This document shows positions 24,883-32,085 of a DNA stretch of 42,430 bases, piece after piece (position 1 is the stretch's first letter; each line of letters begins with the position of its first letter). The position numbers were made by a program, and so were the translations under genes. Under the pieces are notes generated by a model. That model saw only the letters and a list, made by a program, of their open reading frames with translations, had not been told where the DNA came from and did no database searches. This DNA comes from Plebeiibacterium sediminum (lineage in GTDB: Bacteria; Bacteroidota; Bacteroidia; Bacteroidales; Marinilabiliaceae), in assembly GCF_026013605.1 (NCBI RefSeq), contig NZ_JAPDPJ010000054.1, positions 1 to 42,430 on the forward strand, written 5' to 3'.

Positions 24883-26410
24883 ATTCTTCTAAGATCTTGA
24901 ACTCCAAAAAGCTTAAAGAGGCAGAAGGAATCAATTTCAGCCCAAATGAATATTTCATTTTCCATTTTAAAAATATGGATGGAAAACCTTTTTTCAAATA
25001 AGCTCCCAAATATGGGTGAACCTTCAGGGTCAATTTTCTTTTCTTTTGTCCTTCAACAGCTTTTCTAATGCTGTCTTCCAATTTCTCTTCCAGCAGGATG
25101 GCTGGTGCAATTTTGCCAGTACCAAAACAAGTTGGGCACGTTTCATTGGTCTCAATGGCTAATTCTGGTCGAACACGCTGACGAGTGATTTGCATTAATC
25201 CGAATTTACTAAGAGGAAGAATGTTATGTTTGGTTCTATCCGAGTTCATAGCTTCCTTCATTCGTTCATGCACCTTTTGTCGGTGTTCTGCTTTCTGCAT
25301 ATCAATAAAATCAACAACGATGATACCACCCATGTCTCTAAGTCGCAATTGGCGAGCAATTTCATCGGCAGCTGCAAGGTTTACCTCTAAGGCGTTGTTT
25401 TCCTGATTTGCAGCTGTTTTAGCTCTGTTGCCACTGTTCACATCAATTACATGTAGTGCTTCAGTGTGTTCAATAATAAGATATGCCCCGCTTTTGAATG
25501 ATACGGTCTTTCCAAAAAGCGATTTAATTTGTTTTTCAATACCAAATTGATCAAATAAAGGAACGTCTCCTTTGAATTCTTTCACAATTTTTTCTCGATC
25601 GGGTGAAATTAAACCCACGTACTCTTTTACCTCTTTACACATTTCTTTATCAGAAATATAAATACTATTAAAAGAGGGACTCATAATATCCCTGAGAATG
25701 GCAGAGGTACGTCCAATCTCACCAATAACCAATGCTCTAGGTTTTAGGTTGAACAGCTTAGCTGTTGATTCATCCCAACGTCGACAAAGTGTTTTGAGTT
25801 CTTTATCTAGTTCAGCAACCCTCTTGCCTTCGGCTACAGTTCGAACGATAACTCCAAAATTTTTGGGTTTAATGCTTTGTAATAACTTTTTCAGTCTGTT
25901 TCTTTCTTCAGCAGATTTTATCTTTTGACTTACGGAAACTTTATCTGAGAAAGGCATTAAAACTAAGTTACGCCCTGCAATTGACAATTCGGAAGTTAAC
26001 CTTGGCCCTTTTGTTGAAATGGGCTCTTTAGCTATTTGCACCAAAACTTCCTGACCTACGGAGAGAACTTCTGAAATGGTACCGTTTTTATCGATATCCG
26101 GATCGCATTTCATTTTGTGTAAGGCAACTCCTCCCTTTTTGGCAGTTTTGGTCATGTTGAGAAACTTTTTCAGTGTACGAAACTGGGGTCCAAGATCTAA
26201 GTAATGCAAAAAAGCATCTTTTTCGTAACCAACGTCCACAAAGGCAGCATTTAATCCAGGCATGATTTTTTTAACTCTTCCGAGATAAATATCACCCACT
26301 GTAAATTGAACGTTGCTTCGTTCGCGTCTTAGCTCAACTAACCTTCTGTCTTCGAGCAATGCTATTGAAAGCTCGTCGGGAGATACATCAACAAATAGTT
26401 CTGCACTCAC
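24881..26410 (-). CDS. rng: Ribonuclease E/G family protein
   Basis: 509 residues, RNase G length. Single-strand endoribonuclease that trims rRNA and mRNA. N-terminal 'SAELFVDVSPDELSIALLEDRRLVELRRER', an S1 domain ('VGDIYLGRVKKIMPGLNAAFVDVGYEKDAFLH'), the catalytic Mg sites 'HVIDVNSGNRA' and 'GGIIVVDFIDM', and the Zn-link 'ETCPTCFGTGKI'. No long RNase E-type scaffold tail. Head of its own minus-strand unit; upstream of it the hup transcript ends at a terminator. Confidence 0.95.
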   Translation of the reverse strand: MSAELFVDVSPDELSIALLEDRRLVELRRERSNVQFTVGDIYLGRVKKIMPGLNAAFVDVGYEKDAFLHYLDLGPQFRTLKKFLNMTKTAKKGGVALHKMKCDPDIDKNGTISEVLSVGQEVLVQIAKEPISTKGPRLTSELSIAGRNLVLMPFSDKVSVSQKIKSAEERNRLKKLLQSIKPKNFGVIVRTVAEGKRVAELDKELKTLCRRWDESTAKLFNLKPRALVIGEIGRTSAILRDIMSPSFNSIYISDKEMCKEVKEYVGLISPDREKIVKEFKGDVPLFDQFGIEKQIKSLFGKTVSFKSGAYLIIEHTEALHVIDVNSGNRAKTAANQENNALEVNLAAADEIARQLRLRDMGGIIVVDFIDMQKAEHRQKVHERMKEAMNSDRTKHNILPLSKFGLMQITRQRVRPELAIETNETCPTCFGTGKIAPAILLEEKLEDSIRKAVEGQKKRKLTLKVHPYLGAYLKKGFPSIFLKWKMKYSFGLKLIPSASLSFLEFKILEE

Positions 26411-26485
26411 TATAGTAGGTATTTACAATAAATTCTATTACACCTAATATACATTTATATCAGGTTTCAAACATGTACATAAAAC

Positions 26486-26527
26486 AAAGAACAAACAAGA
26501 AGAAATAACTTCGAATGTTTGTTCTTT
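26486..26527 (-). terminator. Terminator of the hup-small ribosomal gene transcript
   Basis: A 12-bp stem (AAAGAACAAACA with TGTTTGTTCTTT) with an 18-nt loop; on the minus strand it is followed by GTTTTAT. It separates the hup unit from rng. Confidence 0.7.
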
Positions 26528-26556
26528 ATAATCTTTTCTAAATAAAATGGTGAAGA

Positions 26557-26649
26557 TTACTTCTTCTTTTTGTGCCTATTTTTTCTAAGCCTTTTCTTAC
26601 GCTTATGCGTAGCCATCTTATGTCTTTTTCTTTTCTTTCCGCTTGGCAT
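26557..26649 (-). CDS. 30-residue basic protein, AURKAIP1/COX24 (bS22/mS38)-like
   Basis: A short ORF that length-filtered gene finding misses. Its 30 residues start MPSGKKRKRHKMATHKRK and end with four lysines; about two thirds are Lys, Arg or His. The pattern K-R-x-K-M-x-x-H-K-R-K-K-x-L-R-K-x-R matches the AURKAIP1/COX24 domain of mitochondrial mS38 and the small actinobacterial ribosomal protein bS22 (family knowledge). It lies 30 bp downstream of hup with no terminator between, so it is probably co-transcribed. Likely a small-subunit ribosomal protein. Confidence 0.75.
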   Translation of the reverse strand: MPSGKKRKRHKMATHKRKKRLRKNRHKKKK

Positions 26650-26679
26650 AATCCAACTTTTTTACTTATTAATATCCAG

Positions 26680-26964
26680 TTACTTAACGTTGTTCTTAAC
26701 TTTTGTTACAAAAGTTTTAGAAGGCTTAAATGCTGGAATATAGTGTTTAGGAATGATGATTGTTGTGTTTTTTGAAATGTTACGAGCTGTTTTTTCTGCT
26801 CTTTCTTTAACGATAAAACTTCCAAATCCACGCAAATAAACATTCTTTCCTTTTACTAATGAACCTTTTATAGTATCCATAAAAGCTTCAATAGTTTTTT
26901 GTACTGTAACTTTTTCTATTCCAGTATTCTTAGAAATCTCGTTTACGATATCAGCCTTTGTCAT
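26680..26964 (-). CDS. hup: HU/IHF family DNA-binding protein
   Basis: 94 residues, the normal HU/IHF length. 'MTKADIVNEISKNTGIEKVTVQKTIEAFMDTIKGSL' forms the helical dimer base, 'VYLRGFGSFIVKERAEKTARN' the start of the DNA-gripping arm, and 'IPKHYIPAFKPSKTF' the arm return. It bends and compacts DNA. The arm tip reads NTTIIIPK rather than the common NPxTG(E)xI. Divergent from mutY. Confidence 0.93.
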   Translation of the reverse strand: MTKADIVNEISKNTGIEKVTVQKTIEAFMDTIKGSLVKGKNVYLRGFGSFIVKERAEKTARNISKNTTIIIPKHYIPAFKPSKTFVTKVKNNVK

Positions 26965-27022
26965 ATCTCTTTAAAATTATTTATATCAACTAATTACATT
27001 AATTTTCTAAAAATTCAGACTG

Positions 27023-27030
27023 CAAAGATA
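27023..27030 (-). promoter_or_regulatory. -7 box of hup
   Basis: Minus strand TATCTTTG followed by CAG, 58 bp before the hup start. It shares the TATCTTTGCAG string with prs and rplY. Confidence 0.55.
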
Positions 27031-27063
27031 TAACGATTTCGAAATAAAAAAAAACAAAAAGGT

Positions 27064-27071
27064 TATTTTTG
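27064..27071 (+). promoter_or_regulatory. -7 box of mutY
   Basis: TATTTTTG, 15 bp before the ATG at 27087. Its TTG is the spurious upstream start codon. With the hup box it forms a compact divergent promoter pair. Confidence 0.5.
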
Positions 27072-27086
27072 ATAAAAATTAATTCA

Positions 27087-28130
27087 ATGTCAAGATTCAG
27101 TAGAGGCCTGATTGTGTGGTATAAACAGAATGAACGTGATCTTCCATGGCGTAAAACAAGCGATCCTTACAAGGTTTGGGTATCTGAAATTATACTTCAG
27201 CAAACCCGTGTAAATCAAGGATTAAATTACTATATCAACTTTGTAAATTGCTTTCCAACAGTGTTCGATTTGGCAAATGCAGCTGAAGATGAAGTGCTTA
27301 AGCAATGGGAAGGACTGGGGTATTATTCCAGGGCCAGAAATATGCATGCGGCGGCAAAAGAGGTTGCTTACAATTTGAAAGGTGAATTCCCAAATAACTA
27401 TGATCAGTTGATCAAATTAAAAGGAATAGGACCATATACAGCAGCTGCAATTAGTTCTATTTGTTATAATGAACACCGAACTGTGGTGGATGGGAATGTA
27501 TTCAGAGTATTGACGAGGATTTTTGGTATTGATACACCTATTAATAGCTCTAAAGGGAAAAAGGAAGTAGAAACGTTAGCTCACGAACTCAATGATGATG
27601 GAGATCATGGAACTTTTAATCAGGCATTGATGGAATTTGGTGCCATATATTGTACTCCAAAACTTCCGAAATGTAATGGTTGTATGTTTAAATTAGAGTG
27701 TGTTGCCTTAAAAACCGGTATGGTTGATAAGCTTCCGGTAAAAGAAAAAAAGCTAAAAATAAGACATCGGTTCCTGAACTTTCTATTTGTTATTGATCAA
27801 AACAATCAAACAATTATTCAAAGACGCAATGAAAATGATATTTGGAAAGGATTGTATCAATTTCCTCTAATAGAAACGAGTAAAGAAGAATCAGAAGAGA
27901 TTGTTTTAAGCAATTGTAATTATGCATTTATTAAAGGAGCTACTATAAATTCTGTAAACAGCAGTAAGCATAAACTGACACATCAAACATTATATATTCG
28001 AATCATAAGTTTACAGGTGAAGTTTGATAATACTAATTTACCACCTGACTATCAGTTAATAAATTTCAATGATATAGGAGAATATGCATTACCTAAGCCA
28101 CTGGATAATTTTTGTAAGCATATATTATAA
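27087..28130 (+). CDS. mutY: A/G-specific adenine glycosylase
   Basis: 347 residues from the ATG at 27087; a TTG at 27069 lies in the promoter -7 box and is rejected. Removes adenine mispaired with 8-oxoguanine. Features: 'LPWRKTSDPYKVWVSEIILQQTRV' (catalytic Glu34), the helix-hairpin-helix 'LKGIGPYTAAAISSI' followed by the catalytic Asp in 'VVDGNVFRVLTR', the 4Fe-4S cluster C-x6-C-x2-C-x5-C in 'CTPKLPKCNGCMFKLEC', and a C-terminal NUDIX-like 8-oxoG recognition domain (about 230-347). Confidence 0.95.
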   Translation: MSRFSRGLIVWYKQNERDLPWRKTSDPYKVWVSEIILQQTRVNQGLNYYINFVNCFPTVFDLANAAEDEVLKQWEGLGYYSRARNMHAAAKEVAYNLKGEFPNNYDQLIKLKGIGPYTAAAISSICYNEHRTVVDGNVFRVLTRIFGIDTPINSSKGKKEVETLAHELNDDGDHGTFNQALMEFGAIYCTPKLPKCNGCMFKLECVALKTGMVDKLPVKEKKLKIRHRFLNFLFVIDQNNQTIIQRRNENDIWKGLYQFPLIETSKEESEEIVLSNCNYAFIKGATINSVNSSKHKLTHQTLYIRIISLQVKFDNTNLPPDYQLINFNDIGEYALPKPLDNFCKHIL

Positions 28131-28165
28131 TGTACAATTTAATAAGCAATAATACTTATTCATGG

Positions 28166-28173
28166 TATATTTG
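28166..28173 (+). promoter_or_regulatory. -7 box of ssb
   Basis: TATATTTG, 56 bp before the ssb start and 35 bp after the mutY stop. -33 not clear. Confidence 0.5.
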
Positions 28174-28229
28174 TAAACGAATTTAAGTTTTGTATTTTTA
28201 TCATTCTTAAAGAAAATTGAAAAAAGAAT

Positions 28230-28715
28230 ATGTCAGTAAATAAAGTAATTTTAATAGGAAACGTAGGAAAGGATCCTGAAATAAGATATTTTGAAAACGA
28301 CAGAGCTGTAGCTAATTTTCCACTTGCTACAACAGAGCGTGGTTTTACAACTAGTTCCGGTCAGCAAATTCCTGACCGTACAGAATGGCACAATGTTGTA
28401 GTGTGGGGTGGTTTGGCAAAGGTTGTTGAAAGCTACGTTAAAAAAGGAACCCAGATTTTTATTGAGGGTAAACTTCGTACGAGATCGTGGGATGATAAAG
28501 ATGGTAACAAGAGATATACCACAGAGGTTTATGCTGATAATATACAGTTGTTAGGCCGTAAGTCTGATAATCCAGGTAGCAACGGACCATCCAATACAAT
28601 GGAACAACAGATGCCAAATCATAATTCTCCGATGAATCAGAATCAAATGCCTAATACAATGGGCCATGATGATATTCTTGGTGAATCTTCAGATCAGGAT
28701 GATTTACCATTCTAA
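28230..28715 (+). CDS. ssb: Single-stranded DNA-binding protein
   Basis: 161 residues. OB-fold 1-110 ('MSVNKVILIGNVGKDPEIRYFENDRAVANFPLATTE', 'TEWHNVVVWGGLAKVVESYVKKGTQIFIEGKLRTRSWDDKDG'), then a Gln/Asn/Met/Pro-rich linker and the acidic tip DQDDLPF, which in SSB recruits repair and replication proteins. It sits between mutY and gldE, 23 bp before the latter. Confidence 0.96.
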   Translation: MSVNKVILIGNVGKDPEIRYFENDRAVANFPLATTERGFTTSSGQQIPDRTEWHNVVVWGGLAKVVESYVKKGTQIFIEGKLRTRSWDDKDGNKRYTTEVYADNIQLLGRKSDNPGSNGPSNTMEQQMPNHNSPMNQNQMPNTMGHDDILGESSDQDDLPF

Positions 28716-28738
28716 ATATTCACTTAATCATTTTATTC

Positions 28739-30070
28739 TTGGAAACGGACCTGATTATTTCAAATATATTGCCATCAATGATGGCTGTTGAATTTTTGCC
28801 ATTAACAATAGGAACATCAGTGGCAATATTTGCATTGTTTATTCTCCTGTGCTTTTCTGCATTGCTATCTGGATCAGAAGTAGCATACTTTTCATTAAGT
28901 CCTCAGGATATTAGTGAAATTGAAGAGATGAATAATAAGACGAGTAAAAAAATATTACAGCATCTAAAAAATCCGGAGCAGCTGTTAGCAACAATCCTTA
29001 TAGGCAATAATTTTGTAAACGTAGGAATTGTAATTTTATCAGCATTTATTACCAATTCATTAGTGCATTTTGGTAAACCTGAATGGATTAAGTTTGTTGT
29101 TGAAGTAATTGGTATTACAGCAATAATTCTGTTTTTTGGTGAGATCTTACCAAAAGTTTATGCATCTAAATTCTCAAAACGTTTTGCTGAAGTGATGGCT
29201 TATCCCATCATGGTCATAAAAGGAGTTTTTAGTCCATTGAGTATACTACTAGTGAGTTCTTCAAATTTTGTAAACAGAAGGATTGCAAAAAAATCAACCA
29301 TGATTTCGTTGGATGATATCTCACAGGCTCTCGAGTTAACCAGTGATGAAATTACAGATGAAAAAGATATTCTGGAAGGAATTGTGAAGTTTGGAAATAT
29401 CAGTGCCGCAGAAATTATGACGCCCAGAATAGATGTAATTGACATTGATATTACCAGCAATTACAATAAAGTACTCTCTGTTATTATTGATTCCGGTTAT
29501 AGTAGAATTCCGATTTTTGAAAATACCCCGGATAATGTTAAAGGTGTGCTTTATGTAAAAGATTTATTGCCATATTTAAATGAAGGTGAGAATTTTGATT
29601 GGCAACAATTAATGCGGGCACCATATTTTATTCCTGAAACCAAAAAGATAGATGATTTATTAGAGGAGTTTCAGTTGAATAAAGTTCACCTGGCAATTGT
29701 GGTTGATGAGTATGGAGGAACATCAGGAATTGTTTCTCTGGAAGATATTCTGGAGGAGATTGTTGGTGAAATAAGTGACGAAATGGATGATGAAGAATCA
29801 CTTTATGCATTACAGCCTGATGGTAGTATATTATTTGAAGGCAAAACTTTATTGAATGACTTTTATAAAGTGACCGAGATCAGTGAAAATGTTTTTGATG
29901 GAATTAAAGGTGAGGCTGAAACCTTAGCCGGATTACTTTTAGAAATGAAAGGAGAGATACCGGATAAGAATGAAAAAATTAGTTTTGGTTCACATTCATT
30001 TACGGTTACATCTGTGGATTCCAGAAGAATTAAAAAAGTAAAATACGAACATAAAAAACAAAAATCATAA
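28739..30070 (+). CDS. gldE: Gliding motility-associated protein GldE (CNNM/CorC family)
   Basis: 443 residues from a TTG at 28739. An ATG at 28778 would give a 430-residue form, and the start is uncertain. A DUF21/CNNM membrane domain with three to four helices ('VAIFALFILLCFSALLSGSEVAYFSL', 'ILLATILIGNNFVNVGIVIL'-like segment, 'VVEVIGITAIILFFGEILPKVYA'), then two CBS domains ('IMTPRIDVIDIDI', 'IVVDEYGGTSGIVSLEDILEEIVGEI') and a CorC_HlyC C-terminal domain. In gliding Bacteroidota it is found beside gldD, as here. Confidence 0.9.
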   Translation: METDLIISNILPSMMAVEFLPLTIGTSVAIFALFILLCFSALLSGSEVAYFSLSPQDISEIEEMNNKTSKKILQHLKNPEQLLATILIGNNFVNVGIVILSAFITNSLVHFGKPEWIKFVVEVIGITAIILFFGEILPKVYASKFSKRFAEVMAYPIMVIKGVFSPLSILLVSSSNFVNRRIAKKSTMISLDDISQALELTSDEITDEKDILEGIVKFGNISAAEIMTPRIDVIDIDITSNYNKVLSVIIDSGYSRIPIFENTPDNVKGVLYVKDLLPYLNEGENFDWQQLMRAPYFIPETKKIDDLLEEFQLNKVHLAIVVDEYGGTSGIVSLEDILEEIVGEISDEMDDEESLYALQPDGSILFEGKTLLNDFYKVTEISENVFDGIKGEAETLAGLLLEMKGEIPDKNEKISFGSHSFTVTSVDSRRIKKVKYEHKKQKS

Positions 30071-30077
30071 GTAAGCT

Positions 30078-30680
30078 ATGCAATTTAAGATATTAATAAA
30101 AAGAGGTGTTACTTTGGCTATACTTATGTTATTGGTTTGGAGTTGTAAAAATACACCTACACCTAAACCAAGAGCGTATTTTAGAATTTCATTTCCTGAA
30201 CATAAATATGATTCTCTAGAAAATAAATATCCTTACTTTTTTGAATATCCTCAATATACAAGAATCATACAGGATAAAGCTGTAAATGCTGAGCCTTATT
30301 GGATCAACATCGATTATCCTGCTTATAATGGTAAAATTCACCTGAGTTATAAGGTTGTTAAAAATAATTTGGCTGATATGCTGGAAGACAACAGAAAGTT
30401 AGCCTATAAGCACTCTATTAAAGCAGATGCAATTGGCGAAAAGCTTTTTATGGCTCCGGAAAAAAAAGTATATGGTATTTTGTACGATATAAAAGGAGAT
30501 GCTGCATCTTCAATTCAGTTCTTTTTAACAGATAGTGTTCGTAATTTTCTTCGTGGTTCATTATATTTTAATGCCATTCCCAATAAAGATTCTTTAGCAC
30601 CAGTGGTTGATTTTGTAAAAGAGGATATCATGCATATGATGGAAACCTTTGAGTGGAAATCTTTACCTAAAACAAAGTAA
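30078..30680 (+). CDS. gldD: Gliding motility lipoprotein GldD
   Basis: 200 residues with a lipoprotein signal: hydrophobic 11-20, then LVWSC with Cys23 as the lipidation site. Mature part 'PKPRAYFRISFPEHKYDSLENKYPYFFEYPQY' is the GldD signature. Essential for gliding/T9SS-linked motility in flavobacteria, but widespread in non-gliding relatives. 7 bp after gldE; its stop overlaps the next start by one base (TAATG). Confidence 0.9.
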   Translation: MQFKILIKRGVTLAILMLLVWSCKNTPTPKPRAYFRISFPEHKYDSLENKYPYFFEYPQYTRIIQDKAVNAEPYWINIDYPAYNGKIHLSYKVVKNNLADMLEDNRKLAYKHSIKADAIGEKLFMAPEKKVYGILYDIKGDAASSIQFFLTDSVRNFLRGSLYFNAIPNKDSLAPVVDFVKEDIMHMMETFEWKSLPKTK

Positions 30681-31306
30681 TGCCTGTATATTTAAAAAAG
30701 GAAGAAGCTAATGGCGGGATATTAGCGGTATGGGAGATTACTGAATCTGTTGAAGAACTATTGCTGCAGTTGAATTTGAGTGGAGCAGAAATGGACAGGC
30801 TTAATTCCTTTAGGTTAGATAAGCGTAAATTAGAATTTTTGGCCACTCGATGTTTGTTAAAAGCATTACTTCAGAAAGATCCGGTAATAAGCTATCTGGA
30901 TTCAGGAAGACCGGTTTTAGAGAATTCATCGTTTAATTTAAGCATTAGCCATACAAAAGGTTTTGCTGCAGTTGCATTGTCAGAAAGTGAGTTCTCAGGA
31001 GTGGATATTGAGCATCCCAGTGAACGAGTTATTAAAGTGTATGACAGGTTTGTTAGTGCAGATGAAAAAGCATTTATTCCAGAATCGCAACAGCTCCAAT
31101 ATTTTACATTATTATGGAGCTTGAAGGAAGCGATGTATAAAATCTTCGATGAAAAAAGTGTTATTTTCAATCGGGATCTGAAGTGTTATCCTTTCAAATT
31201 AAGCGAAGAAGGTGATATAAATGCATTGTTTTGTTTGAATAAAGAGGTTGAGTTGACCTATAAATATATTACTTCCAAAGATTTTTATTTGGTTTACCAT
31301 TGTTAA
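30680..31306 (+). CDS. 4'-phosphopantetheinyl transferase superfamily protein
   Basis: 208 residues. Sfp-type fold with 'FLATRCLLKALL', 'LSISHTKGFAAVALS', the Mg-binding 'SGVDIEHPSERV' and 'LLWSLKEAMYKIF'. It would transfer the phosphopantetheine arm of CoA to carrier proteins. Translationally coupled to gldD by a 1-bp overlap and 9 bp before pcrB, so all four genes from gldE are one operon. Whether it serves fatty-acid synthesis or a secondary pathway is not visible here. Confidence 0.88.
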   Translation: MPVYLKKEEANGGILAVWEITESVEELLLQLNLSGAEMDRLNSFRLDKRKLEFLATRCLLKALLQKDPVISYLDSGRPVLENSSFNLSISHTKGFAAVALSESEFSGVDIEHPSERVIKVYDRFVSADEKAFIPESQQLQYFTLLWSLKEAMYKIFDEKSVIFNRDLKCYPFKLSEEGDINALFCLNKEVELTYKYITSKDFYLVYHC

Positions 31307-31315
31307 GGTGTTTTT

Positions 31316-32047
31316 ATGATTTTAGAATCAGTTTTAGATAAAAAGAAGGCGAACAAGAAAGTATTTTGTGTTCTTATTGATCCGGATAAGTTTCCGGAAG
31401 AGAACATTCTGAAGATTATTACTGCAATGGAAACCGCTGCTCCGGATCTTATTTTGGTAGGAGGGAGTTTGGTTACAAAGAAAACAGAAAGCACAGTTGA
31501 TGTTTTAAAGAAACATCTGTCAATTCCTGTACTACTATTCCCCGGAAGCCTGTTACAACTTACAACTAATGCAGATGGAATATTATTTATTTCATTAATC
31601 TCAGGTCGTAATCCGGAACTTCTTATTGGTAATCATGTGGCTTCAGCTCCGGTTATTCGAAGTTCAGGTATGGAAGTGATTTCTACAGGTTATATATTAA
31701 TTGATGGAGGTACAACTACCTCTGTTGAATATATGAGTCAAACAAAACCAATTCCGGCTCTAAAAACAGATATAGCCGTTGCAACAGCTATGGCAGGAGA
31801 GATGCTGGGACAAAAACTTATCTACCTTGAGGGTGGAAGTGGGGCGTTGAATCCGGTTCCGGTAGAAATGATTGAGGCGGTTAAGCAAAATATTTCTATT
31901 CCGCTGATTGTTGGAGGTGGGTTAAATACCAAGGAAAAAGTAAAAGCAGCCTGTGATGCAGGTGCTGATATTATTGTTGTTGGTAATGCTTTTGAAAAAG
32001 ATCTATCCTTACTAAAGGAGTTTAAAGAAATAGTATCAGCATACTAG
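31316..32047 (+). CDS. pcrB: Geranylgeranyl/heptaprenylglyceryl phosphate synthase
   Basis: 243 residues, TIM barrel of the PcrB/GGGPS family. Links a polyprenyl chain to sn-glycerol-1-phosphate, as in archaeal ether lipids. Seen: 'VFCVLIDPDKFPEENILKII', 'ILVGGSLVTKK', 'FPGSLLQLT', 'LIYLEGGSGALNPVP' and the phosphate-binding 'LIVGGGLNTKEKVKAACDAGADIIVVGNAF'. Bacteroidota members are group II enzymes with geranylgeranyl specificity in characterised cases (family knowledge). Last gene of the gldE operon. Confidence 0.9.
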   Translation: MILESVLDKKKANKKVFCVLIDPDKFPEENILKIITAMETAAPDLILVGGSLVTKKTESTVDVLKKHLSIPVLLFPGSLLQLTTNADGILFISLISGRNPELLIGNHVASAPVIRSSGMEVISTGYILIDGGTTTSVEYMSQTKPIPALKTDIAVATAMAGEMLGQKLIYLEGGSGALNPVPVEMIEAVKQNISIPLIVGGGLNTKEKVKAACDAGADIIVVGNAFEKDLSLLKEFKEIVSAY

Positions 32048-32049
32048 AA

Positions 32050-32077
32050 CCTGAATTCAATATAAATCGAATTCAGG
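32050..32077. terminator. Hairpin between pcrB and the alkaline-phosphatase-fold gene
   Basis: CCTGAATTC (32050-32058) pairs with GAATTCAGG (32069-32077) at the convergent junction, 3 bp after the pcrB stop. No strong T-run on either strand, so termination is plausible but not certain. Confidence 0.5.
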
Positions 32078-32085
32078 CCTGAATC

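Noticed and set aside
24729-24965. Minus-strand ORF at the DUF4924/rng junction
   Set aside because: It runs across the terminator and overlaps the 3' end of rng in another frame.
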